A stretch of 64,000 nucleotides of DNA from Stercorarius parasiticus. Its lineage: Eukaryota > Chordata > Aves > Charadriiformes > Stercorariidae. Location: NCBI GenBank assembly GCA_013396915.1, contig VWZL01000273.1:62001-126000 (forward strand), in the 5' to 3' direction. Of the stretch, positions 52,226 through 64,000 are shown one piece after another. Within the stretch, counting starts at the first letter, position 1, and the number at the start of each line of letters is the position of its first letter. Made by a program: the position numbers and the translations under genes. The notes beneath the pieces are model-generated. The model was given only the letters and a program-made list of their open reading frames with translations, was not told the origin of the DNA and made no database searches.

Positions 52226-55200
52226 CTGCAAAATGGAAATTCATAATGAGATCATTTGTAATGAATTTTGACCATTGCAGCCAAGTGTTGAGTACTTGAT
52301 CATTTGAACGTCAGTGCAAGATCTAACGCATCTCTGACTACATTGATTTAAAACAGCTCGAATGTATATGAAGTAAATACTGCAGCTTGTAACAAGTAGT
52401 TTTTCCCTTCTGTGCCTGCTTTCTCCTTCGTCTGTCTTTGCTCGTAGGCAGCATGGGGCAAGGGCTGTCTCTCACCGTACATTTGCACAGTGCCTGGAGT
52501 AATAACACTTACAGCCTTATTCACAGACGGCAGGCACCACCACGATACAAGCAATTAATCATCATTGCTCTCATCCTCCAGGGATGCACCTTTCCCAGCT
52601 GGCGATGCAACATGGAGCTGGATCTGGCCACCTTCTGCAGGGTTTCCGCTGCTCCTCCTGCAGCTGTCCTGCACTGCACAGCCCCACCGGCACAACCCAG
52701 AGCCCATGGGACGCTTTCAGGGCCCCCTTATTCCAGCCTGGGATAAACCAGATAGCAATGGGCACAGGGGCAGCTGGGCTTTATAAGGCACAGTGCAGTT
52801 TCTGTCTGAACCGGCTCCCAGAAGTATTGTAATTGGATTTGCTTCCCAAAACCTTGCTGACAAGAACTATGAAATCGTCTGTTAATTTTGCTCATTTTTT
52901 AAAAAAAATGTATCTTACAGCTGCCACTGAAACACAGAAATTCCTAATTTCAGACACTGGTGTCAGGCAGCAAACATGCAGATAATTGATACTTGGGATG
53001 AGGATGGGAGAGTCCTGAGGGACAGACGAAGTAAGACTCAGTAGATGGGCTCAGTAGACATAAAGAAATGTCTTGTTATATCCATTATCTTAATAACTTG
53101 GCCTGTGGTAAAAATAAAAAAGCAAAAGAAGCCAAATCAAAAACCCAGCAATGGAATATATTAAGGTATAGCATCTTTACTGGTGCTGATAGTTATAAAT
53201 CAGTTTCTCCTGTAGTTATATATTGTTCAAAAGGGATAGGAAAATGCGAAATGGTATTTCAGCACAGGAAAATTTTGCTATAAAAAACCTAAAGCTAGAA
53301 TTGAATGTAAAGCTGTTTCGTCTCTTCCAGCCTCATAGCTTTAACGACAATTAATGGCAGAAATGGCTGGATTTCAATCAAATTTTCTTAGAAACCGAGA
53401 ATGTAAAACTATTTCTGGACAGCTTTACCAAAGCTTGCATTGACTCAGTGAAACACAACACCTCAACCACCTTGGTAAATTAGCCAAGAAATACATGAGA
53501 TTTTGAGGCATATAAAGATTGCAGTTGGAATATTGAAGAACAGTAGAAAATAGAAAAGTGGAGGTCTCCAGAATACGATTTTGAGCCACAGGAAGTACAA
53601 AGGATAATGTGCCTATTAATTAAGTGCTGCACTCCTCCTGACTCATCTTTCCCCTACTTTGAAGCTAGCCTTTTAGAACCCGTCCAGGTCTTGAAAGTTT
53701 GCTAGATTTTTTTTCTAGCAAAGAAAGGAGAGAAAATCCCAGACACCATTTAATTCTTTTGCACTTGATGGAAAAGGAGGGAGACTGAAAAAAAATCAGG
53801 AAAGAATCTGAAGTAGTCTTTGTGGTTTTGATACTTGTAAACAGAAGCAAAATACCATTTCATCTGGTTTTGTTCCATTTACAACTTCATCATTAGAGCA
53901 AACTAAAAAAAGTGATCTTTGGCAGTAACATTTCCCATTTAATTAACAGCTAATTTTGATTGAAAAACTTTGCCTGGTTTTGTTCTCTTGCCTTTTTGTT
54001 GTTGTTAAGAGAACTAACCACTACATTATTACCTAAAGTTGTGGTTATAACACTCAGGGTTCCAGTTTCCTCCTCTTTAAGCCTGTTTCCAGATTCTTAA
54101 GCAAATATGCACTGTAATTAAGTTGACCCCAAAAACATGAAAGGGGAAAAGGCATACAAATACGCAGATGCAAATAATGTGGATGTTCCTACAATCGCAG
54201 AAGTTCAAAGGGCTACCAGTCAGGGGGAGAGGCTACCGAATTGAGGTTCAAAGCTGCCTGACTTTTTGCCTGAGGGAACTGGAGAGAGATCTGCTTCCTT
54301 TTGCTCTGGCCCCAGGCTCCCAAGGAGGAGGTGGCTCCTGTCCTACCACAGCCCACACCACCCTCCGGAAAGCCGCAGGCAGGACCGCGTGTGATGTCAA
54401 GTGACTCCCCTGGTAGCTCCCCGCTGAAGTCGCGGTATGGCTACAACCAGCACGAGCAAGTAACAGTAAATAAAAATACGCGGTTCTCCTTAGAGTCATA
54501 GGAATTCTGAGAGGAAGAAACAAGAGAAGCAGGAGAAGGCTACGTTTCACTCCTCAGGCTGGAAAATTGAATGGAAATTCTTTCAGGTCTACCAGAAACA
54601 GGAAGTATTGCAGATTAAATAAGAACTGAAGAAAAAAGGTTGTCTTGAGATGCCTGTAATGTTTCCCATGACGAGAAATAATGGTCTCCTTTTCTACAGT
54701 TTAGCAAAACTAAGAAACGGTTAAACTCAAACTTGCAAACAAAACACGGTGTCACAATGAAACTTGGAAACATTGCATTGACAAAATGTTAAGCTGAAAC
54801 AATTTAACTTTTTTCCTTTATTCTTTTGGTTGAAAACCTCAGACAATTTCCAAACAAATACTAAAAACATTTTGATTGACCCAAGGCCAACATTTTTATT
54901 TTCTTAGCAGTTATGCCAATGAAAATTTTGACGCTGAATCCCTGGCTAAGGAATAGACCTCAGCACACTTGAAAAACTACGTCTAAGAATTGATATATTT
55001 CCTTGAATTGTCATGTCTAGTCTATGGACAAAGCATTTCTATGTCTGAGAAGTTATGGTGGCAAACGTCTATTGCTTTTTACAAGCAATAAACAATCAAG
55101 TGCTAAAAAAAGAAATACAATCTCTCCATTACTCCTTGGTGTTTGATGTTATATTCTTTAAGTGAACTCTAGAAAAAATATTTTGCACTAACAAGTTGAA

Positions 55201-56359
55201 GATTTAATCCTGTTCACGTTTATAAAGAGTTCTGTTGAATTAGGTGGGATTACTCACATACACAAAAGTTACTCGTCTGCAAATGTTTGTAGAATTTTCT
55301 CTAGCAGCTGCTCTAGAGCAGAAAAACACTAACCGATTGTGAGCCTGGTGTTTTAAATATTCTATAGAAAACCTGGCATAATTTTCTCTATTGTGATTAT
55401 AAATGAAGCAGACCTTTCAAACAAGATCACAGGATCATAAATGATTGCAGGGAAGCAAAAGACATGTTTTAGAGGCAAAGTTCCCTCTAGTCCAGGGAAA
55501 TCTATGTTGGTCAAAAGAAATGAAAAGTTGTGATGAATCATTCCAAAAGAAGATCTGTCTTTGCAAGTTCTTACAGGATACAACACTGCTTTCTCTTCTC
55601 TGCCTGGTGGTTCTGGGTACATTTATACTTCTTCATATCATTTTATAGGTGTAAGCATGTGCTTCCATGCGATATTCCAACAAAATCAATCTACAGATGA
55701 TTCCAAATCCCGGAGAGGAAAAAGTAATTCCTTCCCTATTGTGTCCAGTTACAGCTTATAAATCTGATCAAAACATTTTAATTTCATGCCGGATGCACTC
55801 TTTATGATTTTTGCAAAGACGACTTTGCAATTCATCATAGAAGAACAGAAACATCTAAAAAATGTGCAAGCATATGCATTATTGAAGCCTTCTACAGGAA
55901 TTTTAGTCAAGCCCTAAATGAAAACCAAATGAAGGAAAACCCAAAAGATTCCATAAAATGTGTGCATTACAGATTCATATTCAGGAAACAGATAATATTA
56001 GCCCACTTCGGTCACAATCTGTGAGTCCGCAATCAGCATTACCGATGTGCATAAACTCACCCATTTCTCCCTGTTCAGCAAAAGAACCCAATTCTGGCTA
56101 GAACACATTCAACTTAGCATCTAAATTTAAATTCAGCATTCAAAAAGTTACATGGGCTCACGTTGCATCTTCCAGCTCTAATGTTCCCGCAACAAATCCC
56201 TTTCCTGACACGCTTCCATTTCAGGATAAATATATAATGGGGGGAAAAGAAGAAGAGACCGAGATTTTCACGAAAACGTGTCATGGAGCACACACACCTG
56301 CACCGAGCCGACAGGCTGGGGAGGGTTACGTTCAGGTTAATCTCGACCTTTTCACTCAC
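52226..56359 (-). other. PHEX intron 1
   Basis: This intron is 4134 bp long. Two GC-richer patches (52560-52800 and 54250-54480) stand out from the AT-rich background. Neither shows a recognisable element or convincing exon. Confidence 0.75.
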
Positions 56360-56471
56360 CCAAGAAAAGCGCAGTGCCAAGCACAACGGTGCCACTCACA
56401 AAGACGCCGAGGGCGATCCGTGTGGCTTTGCTGGCTGCTCTCCCGGCCTCGGGTACCGTCTCTCCTTCCAT
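56360..56471 (-). CDS. PHEX: PHEX exon 1 (coding part): start codon, cytosolic tail and membrane anchor
   Basis: The ATG at 56471-56469 opens a frame beginning MEGETVPEAG, a short cytosolic tail, followed by a hydrophobic stretch (IALGVFVSGTVVLGTALFL, residues 19-37) that begins the type II membrane anchor. The human counterpart starts MEAET and has the same hydrophobic anchor, two residues later. The exon ends after base 1 of codon 38 at the donor GTGAGT (56359-56354). I chose this start because it is the first ATG that aligns with the human N-terminus and it has G at +4, although -3 is C. A 155-codon open frame on the opposite strand across this exon has no family resemblance and looks like a shadow. 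Confidence 0.95.
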
Positions 56472-56800
56472 TGGGATGTCTTGGGACGTGCTTGCTCTCG
56501 CAGAAGTCTGGTTTTCCTCTGCTGCCGTGCTATCAGTATTTCAACTGTTCACAAACTGCACCCATGAGCTCTCCTCCTCCTCCTCTCCCCTATTTACAAC
56601 TCCAGGTTTCTGTCGTGAACCATTTCCTAGGCACTTCCTGCTCTCCCTCCTCTCAAAGGAAAACCGTGCGTAAAATAGTAGCTGTCTCCTACGTTTTCCT
56701 CTGACCAGGAGGAGGAGGAAAGGCGAGCGGTGACCACTCTTGCTGCCTGTAGAGCCTCTACGAGCCAATCGCTCAGCAGTCCCCCTTATCAGGGGTTCCG
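56472..56800 (-). promoter_or_regulatory. Candidate PHEX 5'UTR and proximal promoter
   Basis: The sequence just upstream of the start codon is likely 5'UTR and proximal promoter, by position only. Reading the minus strand, it contains an inverted CCAAT box (CCAAT on the plus strand at 56765-56769), a GATA site inside an imperfect palindrome CCCCTGATAAGGGG (56795-56782), a purine-rich GGAGGAGGAGGAG run, and an AT-rich GTAAATAG about 125 bp upstream of the ATG that could act as a weak TATA-like element. The transcription start cannot be placed. Confidence 0.35.
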
Positions 56801-59800
56801 AACACAAGGATTTCACAACGTTGCTGAACAGATGTTTCAGTTATTCAAACATATAGCTGTAAACCCTTTACACTCAAAGCACGATTGCTGACAACTTTTA
56901 CAAACACGAGACTGATGGAAGGTTTTCTTTTCCCCCCGCCTTGCACTTATTTAAAGAGACTAATTATCTGCTGACTAAAGTTTCCTCCTCTTAAACCATT
57001 CCTGCAGCATCATTTGGCTTCACCAGAAGAGATACCCACTCCGTGGACAAATGCCTTTTTAAAGCTTCCTAAGAGCTCTTAGAATATCATGTAGCATTTT
57101 ATTTTGGGAATTCGGTATGTGACACTGCGTGCCAAAAATCACAGTCATGCAGCACAAAGCAATAATCAGCACAACCTACAGAATAGTGCTGCTTTAAAAG
57201 CTAGATTTTTCTTATCCAGGCAATGGATACGCAATGAATCTTAGGAGGTGATCCTGTGCTTCCAAGTCAAGTACTACAATGAACTTAGTGGAAAATATCT
57301 ATTTGGCACTTCGAGTTGGTGGGGAATAAAAAAAAATAAAAGAAAAAAAAAAAGACTTATTTATATGGATTTCTCGTTTTCTGGCTTAGGCTTGATGCTC
57401 TCTCCAGGTGGCAAGGTTTCCCCGTTCATCAAATAATAAAATTTATCATTTCAAGGTGAATTCTCTAACCTGACTGTGACATTCAGCCCTCTGAAGAGTT
57501 CTTGCTTCCTCCAGAGCTGGACTCCCATGCAAAACATAAGGATGCAGGGAGAGGCAGCGCCACGCTCATCCTCCCCAACAACAGTTTATGTGTCTGAGTT
57601 ACTTCTATGCAGATTTATGAGTTCTTATCTCAGTCCACACCCTTCCTGATAAAAAACTGCACAACTAGAGGGAAGAAAGGCACATGTCACGAGGTGTGTG
57701 TGTGACCGCAAAGCTATCAGTTTGGAGAATGGCTTTTCCCTGTGAGCACCTGCACACAAGTTGTACTGGATCCCAAAGGGGCATAAAGGGAAAACCTACT
57801 CCACCCACAAGAAATTTGAAGGTCTTGAAACTCCTCACTCCTCAAGCCCCTCTACAGCCTGGATGGGGTCCTGCAACAAAAATGCCCTCATTTCTTCTTC
57901 CCATCCTCTTCGCCATTAAGTTCCAGGAGGTCATTCTCATCTCTGCTTGGCAGAAAACAGGAAAAACACATTTGTTTCTTTTCACCTGCGTACATGTTCC
58001 ACATTTAACCCATGATTTTTGACATCCATCACCTGAGGAAGAACAGGGAAATGATGCCACGGAACCAGGAGGACCACATACCTCCCAGTACAACAGTTCC
58101 CATTCATGCATGAATGAGTCCATGAGTGTGAGCAGATCCCGGTTATAAACAATTCCCAGCACAAGCCTGTTACCATCACAGGTTTGAGAAGGTATTTAAG
58201 TGACATCAGTGCTACTGAGTCTTCATATCAGAAATCACTAGGACTCTCAAAGGTGCTGCCAAAAGGGCAGGGTGTTGACACAGAAAACGTATGGACATGC
58301 TGTGATCTCAACACTTAATCAACGTTGCCCATGATCTGAATGCTAAGTAAATCTCAAAAGGCACATGTCTTTGTGCCTTTGACAAGCATTTGCTATTAGT
58401 TGCCCAGTGATCCTCCTCCTATGCCAGCATTGAAACACTGACAGTACAAATACTCAACAGTTAGACCTATACATACTGTCCATCAGCTTTACATCCCCCC
58501 AGCCAATATTAAATGATCACATCCCTACTCAAATTCCCCCATACTTTTGAACTTTCAAGTTTTGCTCCCTAGAGAAGCACTAGCATGTACTGAATATCAC
58601 GAGCATCAACACTAAATATCATTCACTAACAGCTTTTACTTTCAAAGTATGACTTCTTTCTAGGACAGCATTGGGCCAGAAACCAAGAACAGCTTTCAAC
58701 GGTGCAAAGCAGTAACCAGTTATTTCCCTTAGGAAAATTGTGAGGGGAAGAGTTGAAAAGGGAGATAGAGAAGCAGATAAGAGGGAGAGGTTGGACAATT
58801 CAGTCCCCTCTCCCAAACAGCCAAAGAGAAGGTGAGGGCTATGGGAACATGGAGATATCCCAACAAGAACCAGCAAGCTCCAACTACAGGACTCCTGTGG
58901 AGAGTCAGCCCCAAGCAGTGCATGATCTTTCTGAATGACTTCTCTACTTTTAGGTTTGTGGGCTTATTTACACTGTGGCGTAGCATAAGTGTCCTTCCCT
59001 CTGGCTGTAGAGCCTGGTTGTAGTCAGTAACTCATCTTGGTTTCTCCAGAACATACAGAACTATGAAATTAGGGCTAAAACACAAACAGCTGCAGGCAAA
59101 AGCTGCAAAGTCCATTTCTGGCAGTATTTGAAAGGTGCAGAGAGCACATGTGAATCAGTTTCTGATACTGCTGATCAGTAACAGAAGTTTGTGGAATTTG
59201 ATACGTGTTTCTGATGAGTGTGCTAGGATTTGGTTGCCTTGCTCGTCATAACTCCGGCAGCTCTTTGGCAGGTACACGATACACGGCCACGCTTCCTACT
59301 GGAACTGCTAACAGTTCTCCTGGCTATTACAGCCCAATAAGGCACTTAACGAGGCTGTGCAAAGACTCTGTTAAACATTCATAAAACATTGAATAGACAT
59401 GGGGTGTGGTGGTGGGGGCAAGCAATGATTAAATGCAACATGCTCTAAATCACTCTTCATTCACTCAGAATTGCCTCTGACCAAGATCCCACTCAAACAA
59501 TGGGATCACTTATAATAACGCCAGGACAATGCGCAAACATTTCCACTCAAGCCCATATGCAAGAGCTGGCAAACCCTCTGGAACATGCTCTAGGCTGAAC
59601 CACAGCAAGATTGTCCCAGCTTCTAGAAAAAGTCTGTCTACATATGTAAGTGTCCGTGCATGCACATGCATGTACACTCACAAACACAGCAAATCCATAT
59701 TACCTTGCTGTTTCACAGGCAGACGCAATTCTGTCTTATGCCAGACAGGCAAGAGCGCTTGATCAGAGCTAAAATCAATAGCACTGTGTCAGCTTCTCCT

Positions 59801-61400
59801 CCTGTAGCTTGGTTCGAGGAAGTTCCCATTTCTTGAAGTTTGATCTCTCAATAGACACACAAAGCCCCATGTTTTGCCTAGTTTTCACTGGCAACAGTCA
59901 AAACCAGAGATACATAGGTGTCGCTGAATGTCTGGAGCAACAGAACAGCCCGAGGTCAGCACACGTTCAGCCCAAGCTTGCTGAAAGACCTGCTTGCAAT
60001 GAGTCTAAGCACTGTAAAGTGTTTTGTCTTTCTTACATTTAGGTAACTTCGGAATGTATTAAAACAATTATTGATACTTTTAATGCAGACAGAAAAAAAA
60101 GTTCAGTTTTAAGTGTGAAAACCAAAATAACGCATGTAAAACATAGCAGGTTACACTAATACATTAGTTACAGAGGACGTTTCCTCAGAAGATGCAGTCC
60201 TCATGGTGCACACTAAAGATTTGCCCTACCTGGGAGGCAACTGGCAGGTTACCTTACAGGAATTAGTTAAGCTTGACCAAAGCAGTTCACAGTCAAAGCA
60301 TCACAGCTTTGATGATGCCCCATCGAGCACTTTCAGCTCATGGTAAAAGGAATACTATAGCCGCTACCACACTGCTGGAGGCAGAGCCACCAGATACAGC
60401 TTCAGCAGAAAAGCAGAGGTATATGCTGGCTTTGTTGAAAGAGATTAATTAGTGCAGGTCAGAGTACAGGCCGTACTCCATTTTCTTTCAAGTGTTCTAC
60501 TACGGGGCCTTGAACTGTTTTTTCAAACTACGCAGCTGTTGTAGCCAGAATTGGCCAACTGGGCTTTACATATACACGATGTGCTTGAGAAAAACCCAAC
60601 ATGTTGCATTTGAAGACAGCTTGACCATTTGTCCTCAGACCTCTGAATCTTATAAATGATACTCTCTTGGCTACAACGTCCCCCCCCACAAGATTTCCGT
60701 GCTGCAGCCAACAGCAACCACACTCTGGCACCAATCGGTCCTTTATTCATGTCACAGATACAGCTGGAAATAAATAACTCTATTGTTTTCTACTGGTACA
60801 GCCACATCACAGAAGGTCTCTGTGCAGCTGTGAGAATGTGGGTCATTAATTAAGAGCCAACGCAGAGCCAACAGGCCTTGCAGGGCTCTGAACATTGCTG
60901 GTGGCAAACTTTTACACTAACTATAATTGCAACTGTGGAGAGAAGGCCCTGCAAAGCAGAAAACTGTCCTCCAACATTTAACTCCGCAAATCAATTTTTT
61001 TTTTCTTTTTTAATTCCGAGTAGGCTAAACTATTCTTGTTACTCCAAGAAATACCTGCCCTTGCTACAGGAAACGTTGCTTTGTCTGACCAAAAGGTGCT
61101 TGTATCTAACCTAAACAGCAACTCAGTACGAAAGCCAACATCTGGGATGATTAAAGTTAAACCACTCAAGTCTGCAAGTTTTTTTAGAGCTGTTTTTGAA
61201 AAAGCACTTTAATGAAACAATGCATATGTTCTCGAGCAGAAAGAAGAACTGCTTTAGGTCTTGGGGCAATTTTTCTTCAAGAAGCAGATTAAATTATAGC
61301 TAAACAAAACACTACTTCTCCTGAAGGCCACATTCACGCTATAACAAGAGTGTGTTTACATATAGCCATCACATATACATACTCCTCATCTGTCATCCTA
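56801..61400. other. Upstream flank without recognised content
   Basis: I see no gene, RNA or transposable element here, only A-rich runs (for example near 57330-57355). In mammals the next gene upstream of PHEX is SMS (spermine synthase), transcribed in the same direction. I looked for its conserved C-terminal exon and did not see it. Confidence 0.6.
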
Positions 61401-61409
61401 CTGTATAGA

Positions 61410-62405
61410 TTAAACCTGGAGTCTATGTCCAGTGTACATGCTGACATGGACTGTAGAAAGGCATGTCAGTTGGGGATTAAGAAATACATAAAATACTCTG
61501 GAGTAATTCAGAGCAAATTTTTTGCTTTTTTCATGTGATCTGACTGTGAACAGAAGCTGAAAAGGCACTGAAAAAGACATTGCTGGGAAATGCGACATTT
61601 CCAATGGCCACAGCAGTAGGTGCAGAGGTGTAAAGAGGACACAACTATCTGTTGTTTCTTTAAAATATTGCATCAGGACCACCAGAGCTTTACTCTCTCC
61701 AGATGTTTTCTCACAGCTGTCAAAGACTATTGATATGAAGAGTGGAAGCAAAGAAGCTTGGTTTCCAATGAGTTTGAGTCTCATGGACAGATTTTCAGGT
61801 GTGTAATGAGACAAATATTCACCAACATTTGAAATCAAAAGAGGAGAGTGCGGAGAACCAGGCTCGTTGTTGTCAAATACAGAGCTACCATGAGTCGTCA
61901 GAAAGTAGTAGTCTGACATGAGCAACAGCACAGCTTGAGCAGCGTGCTTGTCTTCCAAGGGCAACTGAGCAAGAGTTGTCTAACTTGCCTACCTTGCGAA
62001 GGCCTGGACGGATGCAGTGACTTCCAGTCTAGGCTTGTGGTCTAACGCTCGAATAAACTGAGGGACACCTGTGGTGAGGCGGATGCCCCACAGCCAGATG
62101 TTATTTCAGCAAAGCCGGGAGAGCAACAGTGCCTCTGTACCAAACGTTGCGCAAGGCCCTACCTCTTTGTTGACCGGCAGCAAAACAAGCCTTGTTAAGA
62201 GCCAATCGGCACATGATAAATCACTTAGCCCCACCTCCCCAAAAGTATAAATCTGGCATTCAGAAACTTCCTTTTCAAGGACGAGAATTCCAACCACCAG
62301 ATGGGTCAACGGGCCTGGACCTCTCCCCTCCCCAAGCAGGGACGCCTCTTCAGCAAGACTTACACCTCCGACCACGTTGGATGTTACCCGGGAAAACATT
62401 GTCAA
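61410..62405 (-). pseudogene. Antisense near-open frame of unknown origin (possible decayed coding sequence)
   Basis: One minus-strand frame from 62405 to 61410 (about 332 codons) contains only three stops: a TGA near 62103 and two TAGs near 61986-61974. The 3' part is a 184-codon open stretch, the longest in the window, containing AAQAVLLLMSDYYFLTTHGS. Just upstream in the same frame is FIRALDHKPRLEVTASVQAF, which has a loosely helical-repeat look. I do not recognise the family. A chance origin is possible, and the right part overlaps a plus-strand promoter-like block. Confidence 0.25.
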
Positions 62406-62445
62406 ATAAAGTGCTGAACTATTAACTCGAGCTCAATTTTTGCAG
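61977..62445 (+). promoter_or_regulatory. Promoter-like block, possibly a solo LTR
   Basis: The plus strand shows a CCAAT box (62202-62206), a C-rich 'ccccacctcccc', a TATA box TATAAAT (62246-62252) and an AATAAA (62405-62410). The spacing, about 40 bp from CCAAT to TATA and about 158 bp from TATA to the polyadenylation signal, is that of a retroviral U3-R-U5. The block may run from a 'tgtctaac' near 61977 to a 'ttgca' near 62444, but no matching target-site duplication was found. It does not resemble the other two LTRs in the window. Confidence 0.4.
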
Positions 62446-63109
62446 TAAATGTATTCATCAATAGCAATTACAAACTTGTAATATCCACAGACTTAATAAA
62501 TCACCTATCTTTTTCAACTTTGCACAACTGTCTCAGTGAAAGTCCTTGGATGGTCTCTGAAACAGGCAAACGTTGACTCTGGTAAGTGGCTACACCCTGA
62601 TCCTTTAGACATAAACAACTGACTAAGTCTGGGACTAAGACTGGATCTAGCTGCACCTAGACTCTTCTCTGAGAAGGAGTTTAGAAAGCAAGGGAACCTC
62701 ATGACTCAACGGAGGGGTTTGCTCAGCCACATGTAGACTCATACTCTTAACACAACAGAGAGCTACCAGACACACATGTGGCTGCTTTCAGCATCTACCA
62801 AAGAGATCCTCCTACTGTGTCCTCCTGTCTCTGAGAAGCACAACTGCCTCTCCAAAAGCAATGGGTCCTGCCTACTCTCACACTTGGATCTCCAGCAACA
62901 CAAATCCACCTTCAGAAGAAGCAGATCTCAGAGACAGCTGAAGCCAGGAGCAGAGCAATTACTCCACAGAGGTGCCACTGAACAGGTAACTGGGGGTACC
63001 CTGTTACTGCAAGAGGGTATCCACTCGCTTGTGCTAACTTTTGTAGAAAACCTGAAACAGCAGAGCAAAAGCTCCTCCAAGTGCTTTACTACCCAAGGCA
63101 GTAGAGCTC

Positions 63110-63330
63110 AGCAGTCCCATAGGTACCAGCTCTGGTGAAAGCTCTCCTTGCATGAGGGCCTTTTGGTCACATCCCTCTGCACGATGAATTCTCCTGTGCC
63201 TACCAAGGGCTGTACTCACACTGAAGCCTTTGTAGCAGAAACAAGGGACCTTTTCACCCAGGCAAAAAATTGTCAGAATTTAATATCTTTGAGCCCAAAT
63301 CCCTTCTGTCAGATTTGGTTGAAGATGGCT
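63110..63330 (-). pseudogene. Decayed C2H2 zinc-finger fragment
   Basis: On the minus strand the frame at 63258-63175 reads GEKVPCFCYKGF then SVSTALGRHRRIHRAEG. This keeps the C2H2 spacing F-x5-L-x2-H-x3-H and the GEK linker, with one residue lost between the two cysteines. Just before it, in another frame, QKGFGLKD follows a TGA where Cys would be expected. Just after it, after a frameshift, CKESFHQSWYL again fits C-x2-[SA]F-x5-L. Together these look like three consecutive fingers broken by frameshifts and a stop. It is probably a relic of a ZNF gene or retrocopy, and no KRAB or other domain is visible. Confidence 0.5.
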
Positions 63331-63437
63331 GACAAGGTCCAGCATTACTGACCAAGGGTGGGTGAGAGGGAAGGGGGACAGTGTAAGGGAAAGCACAGCA
63401 GCACGACCTCTGTTTTCAGAGGAAAACGGTCCAGCCC

Positions 63438-63515
63438 AAAAAAAAAAAAAAAAAACACCAAACCAAAAAACAAAACCAACCAACCAAAAAAAACCCAAAA
63501 CCAACAAGCCACCCA
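63438..63515 (+). repeat. Poly-A and A/C-rich low-complexity tract
   Basis: An 18-base A run is followed by a mixture of ACCAAACC, CCAACCAACC and A-rich units. Confidence 0.9.
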
Positions 63516-64000
63516 ACCCTGCTCTTCCAGGTTATTGCTACAGCCAGCTCAGGATCTTCCTAAAGTTAGTTTTGTTTTAATGTGTTTTACTCAAGTGGAT
63601 TCTTTTTCTTCTCCTTCATCTCAAAATGAGATTACAATTAACTTTGCACATAGCTAAAAGCCAGAAAAATCCCACATTAAATATGATGTCCTAAATACAA
63701 TGCCCCATGACAACATAGGATTACATGTCTCTCATTCAGTGCGGGTATTTCTAGCTATTGTCTCTTCTTGTCCCTGTCTTGGTGCTATTCCAGTAATTTT
63801 GCCCATGGCTAATAATGATGTACAGCAGCACCTCGGGAGGGTTTAAATGCATTTGGTCATCAAGTTCTCGGCAAAGGGGAGGCCAGAGTCAGATCAGGTT
63901 GAAACCACAGCATGAGGCCCCATGGGACAGGATCAAGACCAAACATTTGTTTTCCTGAAGTCATAGAAATGCTCAAGAACCAAACAGTTAGGAACTAAAT

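Larger units (their letters stand above)
62446..64000. other. Right-edge flank
   Basis: Apart from the zinc-finger relic and the A/C-rich tract listed separately, I recognise nothing here. A 120-codon plus-strand open frame (62776-63138) has no family resemblance. Confidence 0.55.

Noticed and set aside
52560..52800. GC-rich patch upstream of exon 2 as an alternative PHEX promoter
   Set aside because: The TATA-like 'tttataagg' there faces the opposite strand to PHEX, and no other promoter evidence was seen.
56237..56704. 155-codon plus-strand open frame across PHEX exon 1
   Set aside because: It is antisense to a confirmed exon in a GC-richer region, has low-complexity composition and no family resemblance, so it is best seen as a shadow frame.
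62776..63138. 120-codon plus-strand open frame near the right edge
   Set aside because: It is serine/glutamine-rich without a family match and overlaps the region antisense to the zinc-finger relic.
56801..64000. Search for the 3' exon of SMS, expected upstream of PHEX by mammalian synteny
   Set aside because: The conserved C-terminal sequence was not seen on the minus strand. The gene probably lies beyond the right edge.

Overview
This window is genomic DNA from a bird. The sequence is AT-rich and intron-dominated, with GT-AG splice sites. It carries several CR1 LINE copies (the avian tail near 'atcatagaatgg', plus decayed CR1 endonuclease, reverse transcriptase and ORF1 esterase-like segments) and long terminal repeats of avian endogenous-retrovirus type. 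The species cannot be named from what is visible.

The window is dominated by one gene on the minus strand: the 5' half of PHEX, a type II membrane zinc-metallopeptidase-like protein of the neprilysin (M13) family that is linked to phosphate and bone-mineral homeostasis. I located exons 1-12 by translating the minus strand and matching them to the PHEX protein. The start codon is at 56471-56469 and exon 12 ends at 5666. The twelve coding pieces total 1398 nt (466 codons), stay in frame, and have the same sizes and phases as human PHEX except that exon 1 is two codons shorter. Later exons, including those for the HExxH zinc site, were not found and presumably lie off the left edge. The gene is active-looking, with no frameshift or stop in any exon.

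Layout from right to left (the direction of transcription): 56472-64000 is upstream flank. It holds a proximal promoter candidate, a long stretch without recognised content (57000-61400), a promoter-like or LTR-like block (61977-62445) overlapped by an antisense near-open frame, and a decayed C2H2 zinc-finger fragment (63110-63330). Exons 1-3 are at 56.4, 52.2 and 49.7 kb. Intron 3 is the largest (16.1 kb) and contains an ATTA-rich block that may be a conserved regulatory element, plus a CR1 tail. Exons 4-6 lie at 33.5, 32.2 and 28.9 kb. Introns 6 and 7 are crowded with transposable elements: a plus-strand CR1 carrying both ORFs, an ERV solo LTR and a minus-strand CR1. Exons 8 and 9 are only 309 bp apart. 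Intron 9 contains another LTR, a CR1 tail and a nearly identical 256-bp direct repeat. Exons 10-12 are at 13.5, 9.3 and 5.7 kb, and intron 12 holds a further CR1 with a reverse-transcriptase remnant.

No RNA gene, CRISPR array or second intact protein-coding gene was recognised. Nothing in the window makes a convincing new biological system. The best leads are the recent intronic duplication, the ATTA-rich block, the phase-0 exon run 6-8 with two unusual donors, and the two unexplained coding-like remnants upstream of the gene.
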